Origin: Streptomyces sp. NRRL F-5135
Lineage (GTDB): Bacteria > Actinomycetota > Actinomycetes > Streptomycetales > Streptomycetaceae
Length of the DNA stretch: 64,000 nt
NCBI RefSeq assembly: GCF_000719775.1
Contig: NZ_JOHR01000004.1
Span: forward strand, 62,001-126,000
Direction of reading: 5' to 3'
In this document: positions 26,924 through 36,260 of the stretch, in pieces
How the letters are laid out: every line of letters begins with the position of its first letter
Position numbering within the stretch: the stretch's first letter is position 1
Notes under the pieces: generated by a model
What the model saw: only the letters and a program-made list of their open reading frames with translations
Databases searched by the model: none
Told to the model about the DNA's origin: nothing
Translations under genes and position numbers: made by a program

Positions 26924-27726
26924 ATCCGGCCCCGCGCCAGCCCCCGGCCGCCCGTCGCGATCGGCGACTCCTGGTCGTACAGGAACCACTCGTCCGCGCG
27001 GAACGGGTGGTGGAACCACATCGCGTGGTCGAGCGACGCCATGTCGAAGCCGCGCGGCCCCCACAGTGGCTCGACCGGGATGCGCACCGCGTCCAGCAGC
27101 GTCATGTCGCTGGCGTACGTCAGCGCGCAGGTGTGCACCAGAGGGTCGTCACCCAGCGGTCCCACCGCGCGCATCCACACGGCGCTGCGCGGGTCCGCGC
27201 CCTCGATCTCCTCCCGGGTCCAGCGCAGCCGGTCCACGTACCGGATGTCGAACGGCTGCCGGCGGGCCATCCGTTCGAGCGGCTGCGGCAGCTCGCCCAC
27301 GTGCGCGCGCACCTCTTCCGCCACGGTGGGCAGCGTCTCGGGGTCCGGGAATTCCAGGCGCGGCGGCAGCTGGTGCTCGAAGCCGCCCTCCTCCGGGCGG
27401 TGGAAGGAGGCCGTCAGATTGAAGATCGTGCGGCCCTGCTGGACGGCCGTGACCCGGCGGGTGGTGAAGGACCGGCCGTCCCTGACCCGTTCGACCTGGT
27501 AGACGATCGGTACGCCAGGTCGCCCCGGCCGCAGGAAGTAGGCGTGCAGCGAGTGGACGGGGCGCTTCCCGTCGGTCGTACGGCCGGCGGCGACCAGGGC
27601 CTGGCCCGCGACCTGCCCGCCGAAGACGCGTTGCAGGGACTCCTCGGGGCTGCGCCCGCGGAAGATGTCGACCTCGATCCGCTCCAGATCGAGCAGATCG
27701 ACCAGTCTCTCGGCAGGATTCGTCAT
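26854..27726 (-). CDS. tesB: Acyl-CoA thioesterase II
   Basis: 290-aa double-hotdog thioesterase hydrolysing acyl-CoA. Motifs: VFGGQVAGQALVAAGRT in the first domain, HSLHAYFLRPG, YASDMTLLD in the second domain with the catalytic Asp, SLDHAMWFHHPFRADEWFLY and the C-terminal VVQEGLFRK with the catalytic Gln. Full length for the family. The next gene upstream on the same strand, the helicase at 27929, is about 200 bases away across a repeat-rich spacer. Confidence 0.94.
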   Translation of the reverse strand: MTNPAERLVDLLDLERIEVDIFRGRSPEESLQRVFGGQVAGQALVAAGRTTDGKRPVHSLHAYFLRPGRPGVPIVYQVERVRDGRSFTTRRVTAVQQGRTIFNLTASFHRPEEGGFEHQLPPRLEFPDPETLPTVAEEVRAHVGELPQPLERMARRQPFDIRYVDRLRWTREEIEGADPRSAVWMRAVGPLGDDPLVHTCALTYASDMTLLDAVRIPVEPLWGPRGFDMASLDHAMWFHHPFRADEWFLYDQESPIATGGRGLARGRIYDREGKLLVSVVQEGLFRKLTG

Positions 27727-27779
27727 ATTCGCGGTTCTCCATGGTGCGGAAGTGCTGATCGCGTCTCGTGCTGCCAGTG

Positions 27780-27890
27780 GCCCTGGACAGCGTCCCGGCC
27801 CCGGCCCTGGTCCGGTCGCCGGCCCCGGCCCCGGCCCTGGTCCGGTCGCCGGCCCCGGCCCTGGTCCGCCTGCCGGTCCCGGTCCTGGCT
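27780..27890. repeat. Degenerate tandem repeat of about 24-33 bp
   Basis: Three imperfect copies of a GC-rich unit containing GGCCCTGGTCCG followed by CCGGCCCCGG fill most of the gap between tesB and the helicase gene. No coding content. Confidence 0.8.
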
Positions 27891-27928
27891 CCTGTCCCGG
27901 CCCGCTTCACGGCCCTGTCCGGCAGGGC

Positions 27929-30451
27929 TCACAGCCGGCCCACGGAGGTGACCCGTACGACCGCCACGCCCTCCGCGTCGGAGGCCGCCAGGTCGACCTC
28001 CGCGCTGATGCCCCAGTCGTGGTCGTCGTTCGGGTCGGCGAACGTCTGCCGGACCCGCCACAGCCCGTGCGCCGGGTCCTCCTCGATGGCCAGCAGCTTG
28101 GGGCCGCGGGCGTCCGGGCCGGTGCCGAGATCGTCGTACTCGTCCCAGTACCCGTCCATCGCCTCGGCCCAGGCGTCCTCGTCCCAGCCCGACTCGGCGT
28201 CCAGCGCGCCCAGTTCCCCGACCTTGTCGAGCGCCGCCAGTTCGACCCGGCGGAACATCGCGTTGCGCACGAGGACCCGGAAGGCCCGGGCGTTGGCCGT
28301 GACCGGACGGACCTGGTCGGCCTTCTCCTGGGCCTCCTCGGCGGTCTCCTCCTCCGGGTTTGCGAGCTGCTCCCACTCGTCCAGCAGACTGGAGTCCACC
28401 TGCCGGACCATCTCGCCCAGCCAGGCGATCAGGTCCTCCAGGTCGTCCGACTTCAGGTCGTCCGGGATGGTGTGCTCCAGCGCCTTGTACGCGCTCGCGA
28501 GGTAGCGCAGCACGATGCCCTCGGTCCGCGCCAGCTCGTAGAAGGACGTGAACTCGGTGAAGGACAGGGCCCGTTCGTACATGTCCCGGATCACCGACTT
28601 CGGCGAGACGGGATGGTCACCGACCCACGGGTGGCTGGTGCGGTAGGTGTGGTAGGCGTGAACGAGCAGCTCCTCCAGGGGCTTGGGGTACGAGACGTCC
28701 TGGAGCCGCTCCATCCGCTCCTCGTACTCGATCCCGTCCGCCTTCATCGCGGCCACCGCCTCACCGCGCGCCTTGTTCTGCTGGGCGGCGAGGATCTGCC
28801 GGGGGTCGTCCAGCGTGGACTCCACCACCGACACCATGTCCAGGGCGTACGACGGCGACTCGGGGTCCAGCAGCTCGAACGCGGCCAGCGCGAAGGTGGA
28901 CAGCGGCTGGTTCAGCGCGAAGTCCTGCTGGAGGTCGACGGTCAGCCGGACGGTACGGCCCTCGGCGTCCGGGGTGTCCAGCCGCTCCACCACCCCGCCG
29001 TCCAGCAGCGAGCGGTAGATGGCGATGGCCCGCCGGATGTGCCGCAGCTGCTGCTTGCGCGGCTCGTGGTTGTCCTCCAGCAGCCGGCGCATGGCCTCGA
29101 AGGCGTTGCCCGGCCGGGCGATCACCGACAGCAGCATCGTGTGCGTCACCCGGAACCGGGAGGTCAGCGGCTCGGGATCGGACGCGATCAGCTTCTCGAA
29201 GGTCGTGTCCGACCAGGCGACGAAGCCCTCGGGCGCCTTCTTGCGCACCACCTTGCGCCGCTTCTTCGGATCGTCGCCCGCCTTCGCCAGCGCCTTCTCG
29301 TTCTCCACGACGTGCTCCGGCGCCTGCGCCACGACGAAGCCCGCCGTGTCGAAGCCCGCGCGTCCGGCCCGGCCCGCGATCTGGTGGAACTCCCGCGCCC
29401 GCAGGGTTCGCACGCGGCTGCCGTCGTACTTGGTCAGCGCCGTGAACAGCACCGTGCGGATGGGCACGTTGACGCCGACACCGAGCGTGTCCGTACCGCA
29501 GATGACCTTGAGCAGACCGGCCTGGGCCAGCTTCTCCACCAGGCGGCGGTACTTGGGCAGCATGCCCGCGTGGTGCACGCCGATGCCGTGGCGCACGTAC
29601 CGGGAGAGATTGCGGCCGAACTTGGTCGTGAAGCGGAAATTGCCGATCAGCTCCGCGATCTTGTCCTTCTCCTCGCGCGAGCACATGTTGATGCTCATCA
29701 GCGACTGCGCCCGCTCCACGGCCGCGGCCTGCGTGAAGTGCACGATGTAGACGGGGGACTGCTTGGTCTCCAGCAGCTCGGTCAGGGTCTCGGTGATCGG
29801 GGTGAGGCGGTACTCGTACGACAGCGGCACGGGCCGGGTCGCGGATCGTACGACCGACGTCGGCCGGCCGGTGCGGCGGGTCAGGTCCTCCTCGAACCGG
29901 GAGACGTCGCCGAGCGTCGCCGACATCAGGACGAACTGGGCCTGCGGCAGCTCCAGGAGCGGGATCTGCCACGCCCAGCCGCGGTCCGGCTCCGCGTAGA
30001 AGTGGAACTCGTCCATCACGACCTGGCCGATGTCCGCGTCCGCGCCGTCGCGCAGCGCGATCGACGCCAGCACCTCGGCGGTGCAGCAGATCACCGGGGC
30101 GTCGGCGTTCACGGACGCGTCGCCGGTCAGCATGCCGACGTTCTCCGTGCCGAACAGCTTGCACAGGTCGAAGAACTTCTCCGACACCAGCGCCTTGATC
30201 GGCGCGGTATAGAAGGTGACCTTGTCCTCGGCCAGCGCGGTGAAGTGCGCACCCGCCGCGACCAGGCTCTTTCCCGAACCGGTGGGCGTGGAGAGGATCA
30301 CGTTCGCGCCGGAGACCACTTCGATCAGCGCCTCCTCCTGGGCCGGATAGAGCGTGATGCCCTGTCCCTCGGCCCAGGAGGAGAAAGCCTCGAAGAGGGC
30401 ATCGGGGTCGGCGTCCTGCGGCAGCTGATCGATAAGGGTCACGCCCCCCAT
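27929..30451 (-). CDS. Ski2/Mtr4-type DExH RNA helicase with DUF3516 C-terminal region
   Basis: 840-aa superfamily 2 helicase. Walker A STPTGSGKS (about residue 54), motif II MDEFHF, motif III SATL and motif VI QIAGRAGRAG are all present, followed by a long C-terminal region with the DUF3516 pattern found in actinobacterial members. The Ski2/Mtr4 family unwinds structured RNA; the actinobacterial proteins are thought to act in RNA turnover. ATG 30451 has a GGAAGG ribosome binding site. No frameshift seen. Confidence 0.92.
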   Translation of the reverse strand: MGGVTLIDQLPQDADPDALFEAFSSWAEGQGITLYPAQEEALIEVVSGANVILSTPTGSGKSLVAAGAHFTALAEDKVTFYTAPIKALVSEKFFDLCKLFGTENVGMLTGDASVNADAPVICCTAEVLASIALRDGADADIGQVVMDEFHFYAEPDRGWAWQIPLLELPQAQFVLMSATLGDVSRFEEDLTRRTGRPTSVVRSATRPVPLSYEYRLTPITETLTELLETKQSPVYIVHFTQAAAVERAQSLMSINMCSREEKDKIAELIGNFRFTTKFGRNLSRYVRHGIGVHHAGMLPKYRRLVEKLAQAGLLKVICGTDTLGVGVNVPIRTVLFTALTKYDGSRVRTLRAREFHQIAGRAGRAGFDTAGFVVAQAPEHVVENEKALAKAGDDPKKRRKVVRKKAPEGFVAWSDTTFEKLIASDPEPLTSRFRVTHTMLLSVIARPGNAFEAMRRLLEDNHEPRKQQLRHIRRAIAIYRSLLDGGVVERLDTPDAEGRTVRLTVDLQQDFALNQPLSTFALAAFELLDPESPSYALDMVSVVESTLDDPRQILAAQQNKARGEAVAAMKADGIEYEERMERLQDVSYPKPLEELLVHAYHTYRTSHPWVGDHPVSPKSVIRDMYERALSFTEFTSFYELARTEGIVLRYLASAYKALEHTIPDDLKSDDLEDLIAWLGEMVRQVDSSLLDEWEQLANPEEETAEEAQEKADQVRPVTANARAFRVLVRNAMFRRVELAALDKVGELGALDAESGWDEDAWAEAMDGYWDEYDDLGTGPDARGPKLLAIEEDPAHGLWRVRQTFADPNDDHDWGISAEVDLAASDAEGVAVVRVTSVGRL

Positions 30452-30607
30452 CTTGCCTTCCTTCCGGCCCGATCAGGGAACCGGCGGCCGAGGCGAAGAT
30501 CATGAGCGATACGCTGCGGGGGCAACCGCGCCCGACCGCGCGGGGCTTCACCGCATCGGGCTTCACCACGGGGCACCACGACAACTGCATGGGGGCGGGT
30601 TACGACC

Positions 30608-31399
30608 ATGATGGGACCGGCACACTCTCTGTCGGGAGCGGCGGCCTGGCTGGGGGTGGGTGCCGCGGCCTCCGCAGCCGGGCACGGCATGCCGTGGCCG
30701 GTCCTGGTCGCCGGGGCCCTCATCTGCGCGGGCGCCGCGCTCGCCCCGGACCTCGACCACAAGGCCGCGACGATCTCACGGGCCTTCGGACCCATATCGA
30801 AGACGCTCTGCGAGGTCGTCGACAAACTGTCCTACGCCGTCTACAAGGCGACCAGGAAGCCCGGCGACCCGCGCAGGAGCGGCGGGCACCGCACGCTGAC
30901 GCACACCTGGGTCTGGGCGGTCCTGATCGGCGCCGGCGCCTCGGCGGTCGCGTACACCGGCGGGCGCTGGGGCGTCCTCGCCATCCTCTTCGTACACATG
31001 GTGCTCGCGGTGGAGGGACTGCTGTGGCGGGCCGCCCGGGTCTCCAGCGACATCCTCGTCTGGCTGCTCGGAGCGTCCAGCGCGTGGATGCTGGCGGGCA
31101 TCCTGGACGAGCCGGGCAACGGCGCGAGCTGGCTGTTCACCGAGCCGGGCCAGGAGTACCTCTGGCTCGGCCTGCCGATCGTGCTGGGCGCGCTCGTGCA
31201 CGACATCGGGGACGCGCTGACGGTCTCCGGCTGCCCGATCCTCTGGCCGATACCCGTGGGCCGCAAGCGCTGGTACCCGCTGGGCCCGCCGAAGGCGATG
31301 CGGTTCCGGGCCGGCGCCTGGGTCGAGGTGAAGGTCCTCATGCCGGTGTTCATGCTGCTCGGCGGCATAGGCGGGGCGGCGGCGCTGGGCTTCATCTGA
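30608..31399 (+). CDS. YdjM-like membrane-bound metal-dependent hydrolase
   Basis: 263-aa integral membrane protein with about six hydrophobic segments. It has the family's conserved His and Asp positions: GPAHSLSG near the N terminus, PDLDHK (about residue 48), and HRTLTHT (about residue 94). E. coli YdjM is an SOS-induced inner-membrane protein of unknown enzymology; no LexA box was recognised here. ATG 30608 or ATG 30611 are possible. A strong hairpin terminator follows at 31421. Confidence 0.85.
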   Translation: MMGPAHSLSGAAAWLGVGAAASAAGHGMPWPVLVAGALICAGAALAPDLDHKAATISRAFGPISKTLCEVVDKLSYAVYKATRKPGDPRRSGGHRTLTHTWVWAVLIGAGASAVAYTGGRWGVLAILFVHMVLAVEGLLWRAARVSSDILVWLLGASSAWMLAGILDEPGNGASWLFTEPGQEYLWLGLPIVLGALVHDIGDALTVSGCPILWPIPVGRKRWYPLGPPKAMRFRAGAWVEVKVLMPVFMLLGGIGGAAALGFI

Positions 31400-31420
31400 G
31401 CCGCCGGGCCCGCAACCGGG

Positions 31421-31463
31421 CCGGCCCCTGCCAGTCCCGCCCGGCGGGACTGGCAGGGGCCGG
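31421..31463. terminator. Long hairpin between convergent genes
   Basis: Perfect 21-bp inverted repeat (31421-31441 and 31443-31463, arm starting CCGGCCCCTGCCAGTC) between the ydjM-like gene and the convergent ABC exporter gene. The central bases must form the loop. Probably a bidirectional terminator. Confidence 0.85.
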
Positions 31464-31589
31464 AGCGCGCCGGGATCCCGTCGCGCGTGGCCCTCGCGTC
31501 CGCGCTCTCGGGCCCGTCCAGCGCGGCCCGTGGCCCGGACGGCCCGTAGCGCTTGCCGGGCCCTTGGAACGACCGGACGGGCTCCCGCC

Positions 31590-33371
31590 TCAGCCGTGCC
31601 AGGAACGCCACAGCGCCGCGTACGCGCCGTCCGCCGCGACCAGTTCGTCATGGCTGCCCAGCTCGCTGATCCGGCCGTCCTCCACCACCGCGATCACATC
31701 CGCGTCGTGCGCCGTGTGCAGCCGGTGGGCGATCGCCACGACCGTACGGCCCTCCAGCACCCGGGCCAGCGACCGCTCCAGGTGGCGGGCCGCCCGGGGG
31801 TCGAGCAGCGACGTCGCCTCGTCCAGCACCAGCGTGTGCGGATCCGCCAGCACCAGCCGGGCCAGCGCGATCTGCTGCGCCTGGGCCGGCGTCAGCGCCG
31901 TACCGCCGGAGCCGACGGCCGTGTCCAGCCCCTCCGCCAGCGCCCGTGCCCAGTCGTCCGCGTCGACCGCGCCGAGCGCCGCCCACAGCTCGGCGTCCCC
32001 GGCGCCCGGGCGGGCCAGCAGCAGATTGTCGCGCAGTGAGCCGACGAACACGTGGTGTTCCTGGTTGACCAGCGCGACCTGCTCGCGCACCCGCTCGGCC
32101 GGCATCCTCGACAGCTCCGCCCGGCCGAGCGTGACCCGGCCGGACCGGGGCCCGTAGACGCCGGCGAGCAGCCGTCCGAGGGTCGACTTCCCGGCCCCCG
32201 AGGGGCCGACCAGCGCCACGCGGCTGCCCGGACGGACGTCCAGCGTCACCCCGTGCAGGACGTCGACGCCCGCGCGGTAGCCGAAGCGCACCTCGTCGGC
32301 GCTGACGTGCCGGCCGTCCGGCACCACCGACGCGTCGCCCGCGTCCGGCTCGATGTCCCGTACGCCCACCAGCCGGGCGATCGACACCTGCGCGACCTGG
32401 AGCTCGTCGTACCAGCGCAGGATGATTCCGACCGGGTCCACCAGCATCTGGGCGAACAGCGCGCCCGTCGTCAACTGGCCGACCGTGATCCAGCCCTGGA
32501 GCACGAAGGACCCGCCGAGCACCAGCACGGCCAGGAAGATCGTCGTATGGGTGAGGTTGATGACGGGGAACAGCACCGTCCGCAGCCACAGCGTGTACCG
32601 CTCCCAGGCCGTCCACTCCTTGATCCGCCGCTCCGACAGCGCGATCCGCCGGGCGCCGAGGCGGTGCGCCTCCACGGTCCGGCCGGCGTCGATCGTCTCG
32701 GCGAGCGCGGCGGCCACGGCCGCGTACCCGGCGGCCTCGGAGCGGTACGCCGACGGCGCCCGCCTGAAGTACCACCGGCAGCCCACGATCAGCAGCGGCA
32801 GGGCCAGCAGCACGGCGAGCCCGAGCGGCGGCGCGGTGAGCGTCAGCGCCCCGAGCAGCAGCCCCGCCCACACGACGCCGATCGCGAGCTGCGGCACGGC
32901 CTCGCGCATGGCGTTCGCCAGCCGGTCCACGTCGGTGGTGATACGGGACAGCAGATCGCCGGTGCCCGCCCGCTCCAGCACGCCGGGCGGCAGGCCGACC
33001 GACCTGACGAGGAAGTCCTCGCGCAGATCCGCGAGCATCTCCTCGCCGAGCATCGCCCCGCGCAGCCGTACCAGCCGGACGAACACGGTCTGCACCACCA
33101 GCGCGACCGCGAAGATCGCGACGGTCCGCTCCAGACGCAGGTCGCGCGCGCCGTCGGCCAGATCCTCGACGGTGCCGCCGAGCAGGTACGGGCCGACCAT
33201 CGAGGCGATCACCGAGACGGCGTTCACGGTGATCAGCAGGGCGAAGGCGGTACGGTGCCGGCGCAGCAGCGAGCCGACGTAGGCCCGGACGGTCGCCGGG
33301 GTGCCGACGGGCAGCGTCGTCGCGGACTCCGGGGCCGCCGGGTCGTGGGCGGGTGGCGCCACGCCGATCAT
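31590..33371 (-). CDS. ABC exporter subunit B (heterodimeric, degenerate signature motif)
   Basis: 593 aa: six-helix exporter membrane domain (about residues 40-330), then an ATPase domain. Walker A GPSGAGKST (389-397), Walker B TLVLDE (513-518) and the switch His in AIAHRL (549) are intact, but the signature LSGGQ is replaced by LTPAQ (493-497). The upstream partner has the reverse defects. Its ATG overlaps the partner's stop codon (ATGA, 33368-33371). The pair should form one competent ATP site. Substrate is unknown; drug or peptide export is typical. Confidence 0.9.
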   Translation of the reverse strand: MIGVAPPAHDPAAPESATTLPVGTPATVRAYVGSLLRRHRTAFALLITVNAVSVIASMVGPYLLGGTVEDLADGARDLRLERTVAIFAVALVVQTVFVRLVRLRGAMLGEEMLADLREDFLVRSVGLPPGVLERAGTGDLLSRITTDVDRLANAMREAVPQLAIGVVWAGLLLGALTLTAPPLGLAVLLALPLLIVGCRWYFRRAPSAYRSEAAGYAAVAAALAETIDAGRTVEAHRLGARRIALSERRIKEWTAWERYTLWLRTVLFPVINLTHTTIFLAVLVLGGSFVLQGWITVGQLTTGALFAQMLVDPVGIILRWYDELQVAQVSIARLVGVRDIEPDAGDASVVPDGRHVSADEVRFGYRAGVDVLHGVTLDVRPGSRVALVGPSGAGKSTLGRLLAGVYGPRSGRVTLGRAELSRMPAERVREQVALVNQEHHVFVGSLRDNLLLARPGAGDAELWAALGAVDADDWARALAEGLDTAVGSGGTALTPAQAQQIALARLVLADPHTLVLDEATSLLDPRAARHLERSLARVLEGRTVVAIAHRLHTAHDADVIAVVEDGRISELGSHDELVAADGAYAALWRSWHG

Positions 33372-35518
33372 GCTGATTCCTCGATCTCTTCCTGAGCCCT
33401 CGGCGTGGCCGGGGCGGGGCTGTCGTCGTGTCCGGTGCGGGGCCCGTTTCCGGGACCGCTGTTCGCGGCGCGCGGGCCGTCCTGCCCGGGGCGGGGGCCG
33501 TCCTGCCCGGCGCGGGGAGCGCCGTGGTGCCGGTCGCTCAGCCCGTCGGTGCGCTGGTCGTCCCGCGTGCCGGCGCGTTCGCCGGGGAAGCCGCCGGTGC
33601 GGCCGGCGCCGAACCCTTCGGCAAGTCCGTCGTCGAGCGCGCTGTCCAGGGCGTCGAGCGTGCCGACCCCGGTGGTGTATTCGCCGCCCCGGGCGCGCTC
33701 GGCACGCGCCCGGACACGGTGCTCGCGCTCGGCGCGCCGCTCGCCCTCCGTGCGCTCCTCCGGTTCGGTCTCGCGCGTCACCACGGCGCGGTAGGCGGGC
33801 TCGGTGCGCAGCAGTTCGCGGTGCGGTCCCGCCGCCGTGACCGTGCCCTCGTGCACGAACGCGACCCGGTCCGCGTGTTCCAGCAGCAGCGGCGAGGAGG
33901 TGAACACCACGGTCGTGCGCCCCGCCCGTAGCTCCTTCACGCCCCGCGCCACGCGCGCCTCGGTGTGCGAGTCCACCGCGGACGTCGGCTCGTCCAGTAC
34001 CAGTACCTCGGGGTCGGTGACCAGGGAACGGGCCAGCGCCAGCCGCTGCCGCTGCCCGCCGGACAGCGAGCGGCCCCGCTCGGTGATCGGGGACCGCAGG
34101 GGGTCGCCGCTGCCGTCCACCGACGCCTGGACGAGCGCGTCGAGCACGTCCCCGCAGTGCGCGGCGAAGAGCGCCCTCTCCGGGGCGACGTCCCCGGAGG
34201 ACGGCACGTCCAGCAGTTCCGCGAGCGTCCCGGACAGCAGGACCGGGTCCTTGTCCTGGACGAGGACGGCGCCGCGCGCCGCGTCCAGCGGGAGGTCGTC
34301 CAGCGCCACCCCGCCGAGCAGCACTGACGCGCTCATGACCGGCTCGGCCGCATGGCCGCCGAGCCGCTCGGCGAGCCGCCCCGCGGCGTCCGGGTCGCCG
34401 CACACGACGGCGGTCAGCCGCCCGGCCGGTACGAGCAGTCCGGTGACGGGGTCGTACAGATCGCCGGCCGGCCGCGCGCCGGCCTCGACACGGCCCAGGC
34501 CGCCGCGCTCGTCCTCGTACGCCGTCCGCTCCAGCGACAGGACCCGGGCCGCCCGCTTGGCGGACGGGCGGGAGAAGGAGTACGCCATCGCGATCTCCTC
34601 GAAGTGGCGCAGGGGAAAGAGCAGCAGGGTCACGGCGCTGTAGACGGTGACCAGACCGCCGACCTCGATACCGCCGTCCAGGGCGAGGCGGGCGCCGTAC
34701 CAGATGACCGAGATCAGCAGCGCCCCCGGCAGCAGGACCTGGACCGCCGAGATCAGCGACCACATGCGGGCGCTGCGGACGGCGGCCTCGCGCACCTCCT
34801 GGGAGGCGGCGCGGTAACGGCCGAGGAACAGCTCCTCGCCGCCGATGCCGCGCAGTACCCGGAGTCCCGCGACGGTGTCGGAGGCCAGCTCGGTGGCCTT
34901 GCCGGCCTTCTCGCGCTGGATGTCGGCCCGCTTGGTGGCGCGGGGGAGCAACGGCAGTACGGCGACGGCGAGTACGGGCACGCCGATCGCGACCAGCGTT
35001 CCCAGCTCGGGTACGTACACGACGAGGCCCACGCAGATCAGCGCGATCGCGATGACGGCGGCCGCGAAGCGCGAGAGCGCCTCCACGAACCAGCCGATCT
35101 TCTCGACGTCGCCCGTGGAGACCGCGACGACCTCTCCGGCCGCGACCTGCCGGGTCAGCGCCGCGCCCAACTCGGCGGTCTTGCGGGCCAGGAGCTGCTG
35201 GACACGGGCGGCGGCGGTGATCCAGTTGGTGATGGCGACGCGGTGCAGCATGGTGTCGCCGAGGGCGATGGCCGCGCCGCACAGCGCGATGAAGCCGCCG
35301 GCCACGGCGAGGCGGCCGCCCGACCGGTCGACCACCGCCTGGACGGCGAGCCCGGCACCCACCGAGAGCCCGGCGATGCCGGCGAAGTGCAGCAGCCCCC
35401 AGCACACGGCCTTGAGCTGACCGCCCAGTTGGTTGCGCCCGAGCCACAGCAGGAACCTGGGGCCCGACCGGGCGTCGGGAGTCCCGGGGTCGGCATAGGG
35501 GAGGTCGCGAATCTGCAT
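33368..35518 (-). CDS. ABC exporter subunit A (heterodimeric, degenerate Walker A)
   Basis: 716 aa: membrane domain to about residue 320, then an ATPase domain with intact signature LSGGQRQRLALARS (485 on) and Walker B VLVLDEPTS (505-513), but the Walker A position reads CGDPDAAGRL (373-382) without the Gly-Lys-Ser/Thr, and the switch histidine region reads FTSSPLLL. A roughly 150-residue Arg/Gly/Pro-rich tail with no recognised motif follows. ATG 35518 (MQIRDLPYAD) is chosen over 35584. First gene of the exporter pair; a MarR gene lies upstream on the same strand. Confidence 0.9.
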   Translation of the reverse strand: MQIRDLPYADPGTPDARSGPRFLLWLGRNQLGGQLKAVCWGLLHFAGIAGLSVGAGLAVQAVVDRSGGRLAVAGGFIALCGAAIALGDTMLHRVAITNWITAAARVQQLLARKTAELGAALTRQVAAGEVVAVSTGDVEKIGWFVEALSRFAAAVIAIALICVGLVVYVPELGTLVAIGVPVLAVAVLPLLPRATKRADIQREKAGKATELASDTVAGLRVLRGIGGEELFLGRYRAASQEVREAAVRSARMWSLISAVQVLLPGALLISVIWYGARLALDGGIEVGGLVTVYSAVTLLLFPLRHFEEIAMAYSFSRPSAKRAARVLSLERTAYEDERGGLGRVEAGARPAGDLYDPVTGLLVPAGRLTAVVCGDPDAAGRLAERLGGHAAEPVMSASVLLGGVALDDLPLDAARGAVLVQDKDPVLLSGTLAELLDVPSSGDVAPERALFAAHCGDVLDALVQASVDGSGDPLRSPITERGRSLSGGQRQRLALARSLVTDPEVLVLDEPTSAVDSHTEARVARGVKELRAGRTTVVFTSSPLLLEHADRVAFVHEGTVTAAGPHRELLRTEPAYRAVVTRETEPEERTEGERRAEREHRVRARAERARGGEYTTGVGTLDALDSALDDGLAEGFGAGRTGGFPGERAGTRDDQRTDGLSDRHHGAPRAGQDGPRPGQDGPRAANSGPGNGPRTGHDDSPAPATPRAQEEIEESA

Positions 35519-35627
35519 GATGTCCCATGACTCGTGGAGTGGCTCAAACCGTGCAAGGTTCGCTCCCTCGACCGGTCGGGGCAATCGGTTTTCCGAGAAA
35601 TGAGCCGGATCGAGCCAGGAGTCTCCC

Positions 35628-35669
35628 GCGCAGGCGCAGGCGCAGGCGCAGGCGCAGGGGCAGGGGCAG
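35628..35669. repeat. Seven hexamer repeat units (GCGCAG x5, GGGCAG x2)
   Basis: Five GCGCAG units followed by two GGGCAG units in the gap between the MarR gene and the ABC exporter pair. Non-coding for any supported gene. Confidence 0.9.
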
Positions 35670-35711
35670 ATTCAGGGACCGGGGGCTGGGACGGCGGCGG
35701 GCGCCGTGACG

Positions 35712-36149
35712 TCAGCGCTCGGCGCCCGAGCCGATCAGCGTGTCCAGCAGGCCGCCGAGCACCTCGCGCTGTTCCTGTGTGAGCGGGGCCAGGATGTCCT
35801 CGGCCGCCGACCGGCGCGCCGTGCGCAGGGAGCGCAGCGTGCTCCGCCCGTTCGAGGTCAGCTCGATCCGTACGACCCGGCGATTGACGGGATCGGGCGC
35901 GCGGCGCACCAGTCCGCTCGTCTCCAGGCCGTCGACCAGCGAGGTCACGGCGCGGGGGACCACTTCGAGGCGGGCGGCGAGATCGGCCATGCGCGGCGGC
36001 CGGTCGTAGCAGGCGACGGTCCGCAGCAGGCGGGCCTGGGCCGGGGTGACGCCGATCGGTTCGAACTGCTGCCTCTGGAGGCGGTGGAGCCTGCGGGTCA
36101 GGCGCAGCAACTGCTCGGCGAGCATGCCGTCGGCGTCGGGGGTGGTCAT
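35712..36149 (-). CDS. MarR family transcriptional regulator
   Basis: 145 aa with the winged helix-turn-helix at about residues 50-105 (MADLAARLEVVPRAVTSLVD, and the wing residues DPVNRRVVRIELT, a good match to the MarR DxRxxxxxLT pattern). It lies between the heterodimeric exporter genes downstream on the same strand and a divergent exporter gene, with an operator-like palindrome at 36173-36185. It is the obvious candidate regulator of one or both exporters. Confidence 0.9.
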   Translation of the reverse strand: MTTPDADGMLAEQLLRLTRRLHRLQRQQFEPIGVTPAQARLLRTVACYDRPPRMADLAARLEVVPRAVTSLVDGLETSGLVRRAPDPVNRRVVRIELTSNGRSTLRSLRTARRSAAEDILAPLTQEQREVLGGLLDTLIGSGAER

Positions 36150-36172
36150 GACGGGAACAATATCAGGACGTG

Positions 36173-36185
36173 GTTCATTGTGAAC
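36173..36185. promoter_or_regulatory. MarR-type operator palindrome
   Basis: GTTCA-TTG-TGAAC, a perfect 5+3+5 inverted repeat in an AT-richer patch between the divergent MarR and ABC exporter genes, 24 bases from the marR-type start. Fits autoregulation plus control of the exporter. Confidence 0.65.
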
Positions 36186-36260
36186 ATAGGTAACGGTCGG
36201 CTATGCTCGCCGTGCGCCCGTTTCCGTCCGTATGATCCCCTCCGCTCTTCGAAGGAGCCC

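Noticed and set aside
27929..30451. Helicase considered as HelR (rifamycin-resistance helicase) because of the nearby RAE
   Set aside because: HelR belongs to the UvrD-like superfamily 1; this protein has DExH and QxxGRAGR motifs of the Ski2/Mtr4 type and no RAE precedes it.
27665..30505. 946-codon plus-strand open frame opposite the helicase
   Set aside because: Mirror of the helicase reading frame; the helicase has complete motifs, and the plus-strand translation resembles no protein.
31590..35528. Apparent 1312-codon fusion of both ABC exporter subunits
   Set aside because: The upstream half is out of frame with subunit A; the real arrangement is two genes overlapping by ATGA at 33368-33371.
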